A DNA stretch of 64,000 nucleotides from Bin87 sp965203855 (lineage in GTDB: Bacteria > Chloroflexota > Dehalococcoidia > Lucifugimonadales > UBA3495), in NCBI GenBank assembly GCA_965203855.1, contig CBDBDN010000005.1:248001-312000 (forward strand), in the 5' to 3' direction. A model generated the notes under the pieces. That model saw only the letters and a program-made list of their open reading frames with translations. It was not told the DNA's origin and ran no database searches. Numbering within the stretch: the stretch's first letter is position 1; each line of letters starts with the position of its first letter. This document shows, one piece after another, positions 63,438 through 64,000 of the stretch. Made by a program: the position numbers and the translations under genes.

Positions 63438-64000
63438 TCAGCGCGACCCGGTAGTGTATGGCGTATCCCCCAGCGGATGTTCCGCCCACTTGCCGGACTC
63501 TACCGCCGTCAGAAAATCGGCCACCAGCCGGTTGAACAAAGCCGGCTCCTCCAGGTTGATGGCATGGCCGCATTGCGGCAGTACGGCCAAGCCGCTGTGC
63601 GGTATGGCGCGTTTCATCATAATCGCCGGCTCCACGCACGGATCATCCTCATCGCCAATCAAAATGAGCGTCGGCACTTGGAGCGCATTCAGCTGCGGGA
63701 TGAGTTGGTCAATCGTAGGACGGCGCAGCTGTACGCCGCGGAAAGTGTATGCCGACCCGCGCGCGTTGTGTCCCAGCAGCAGACGCATAAACTCCTCGTA
63801 GCCCTTCGGATCTTTGCGGCGCAGCTGCACGCGCGTCGGGCCGCTGCCGTAATCTTTCATTACCGGCGGAGTGCCCTCGGCCAGCAGCCGGTCCGCCATC
63901 GCCGCCCCGCCGCTGCGGAACGCTTCGTTATGCGTCGTGCCGGAGCCGGCCGACGCTACGATGATGGCGCGGCAGCGTTCCGGGTAGCGCAGCGCAAAGT
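63438..64000 (-). CDS. Alpha/beta hydrolase, 5' end beyond window
   Basis: The frame is open to the window edge. It shows LRYPERCRAIIVASAGSG after the (missing) nucleophile, then PTLILIGDEDDPCVEP with the catalytic acid and LPQCGHAINLEEP with the catalytic His. The nucleophile serine lies upstream of the window. An internal ATG at 63899 is not the start, because the family sequence continues before it. Confidence 0.82.
   Translation of the reverse strand, partial: FALRYPERCRAIIVASAGSGTTHNEAFRSGGAAMADRLLAEGTPPVMKDYGSGPTRVQLRRKDPKGYEEFMRLLLGHNARGSAYTFRGVQLRRPTIDQLIPQLNALQVPTLILIGDEDDPCVEPAIMMKRAIPHSGLAVLPQCGHAINLEEPALFNRLVADFLTAVESGKWAEHPLGDTPYTTGSR

Overview
The window is GC-rich bacterial chromosome, probably from a Chloroflexota lineage (Dehalococcoidia/SAR202-like). 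This placement is an inference from the gene mix: two LLM-class flavin/F420 oxidoreductases, three Uma2-family genes, a MoxR-type ATPase, an acyl-CoA dehydrogenase and MEP-pathway genes. No rRNA or phylogenetic marker was available to confirm it.

The first 19 kb is mostly housekeeping: cysS (cut by the window edge), ispF, ispD, tRNA-Pro(GGG), trmO, an alpha/beta hydrolase, an exported protein, a MoxR-type ATPase, yqeK, HIT and NUDIX proteins, an acyl-CoA dehydrogenase, a TauE/SafE permease, ispH, an amidohydrolase and prs. Between them sit small accessory modules: a HicBA-like toxin-antitoxin pair followed by a gene with an in-frame TGA that looks like a selenoprotein, and a DUF6932-like gene translationally coupled to an unusual IspH fusion. 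Three of the four IspDEFH-type steps of isoprenoid synthesis (ispD, ispF, ispH) lie within 14 kb.

From 19.0 to 39.3 kb lies a complete type I-G (formerly I-U) CRISPR-Cas locus, all on the minus strand: cas4-cas1 fusion, cas2, a private promoter, csb1 (cas7), csb2 (cas5-cas6), cas3 with a C-terminal HD domain, a short cas8, a leader, and an array of about 142 repeats. A decayed IS1-type transposase marks the leader-distal end. Between cas2 and csb1 there is a repeat/38-nt spacer/repeat mini-array. Its guide matches, next to a TTA PAM, the DNA just upstream of the -35 box of the effector-operon promoter, with mismatches at guide positions 6 and 12. This has the architecture of a Cas-autoregulating crRNA-like RNA and is the most striking item in the window.

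From 40 to 61.4 kb is a defence-like island. It holds two cassettes of the same design (large GHKL-type ATPase, middle protein of 250-300 aa, DUF6339-like protein), the first with an added PP-loop ATPase gene. Between them are a VapBC-like pair, an HNH nuclease, a HEPN-like protein, a single-chain type IIG-like restriction-modification enzyme, a tandemly duplicated pair of small genes, and metabolic genes (a frameshifted TPP enzyme, an LLM oxidoreductase, a Gfo/Idh oxidoreductase). The HNH and restriction-modification genes share a 20-bp element just upstream of their promoters. The window closes with another LLM oxidoreductase, a third Uma2 gene and a truncated alpha/beta hydrolase.

Several genes carry single-base frameshifts (Yip1-like, TPP enzyme, small membrane protein); whether these are real decay or assembly indels cannot be settled here.
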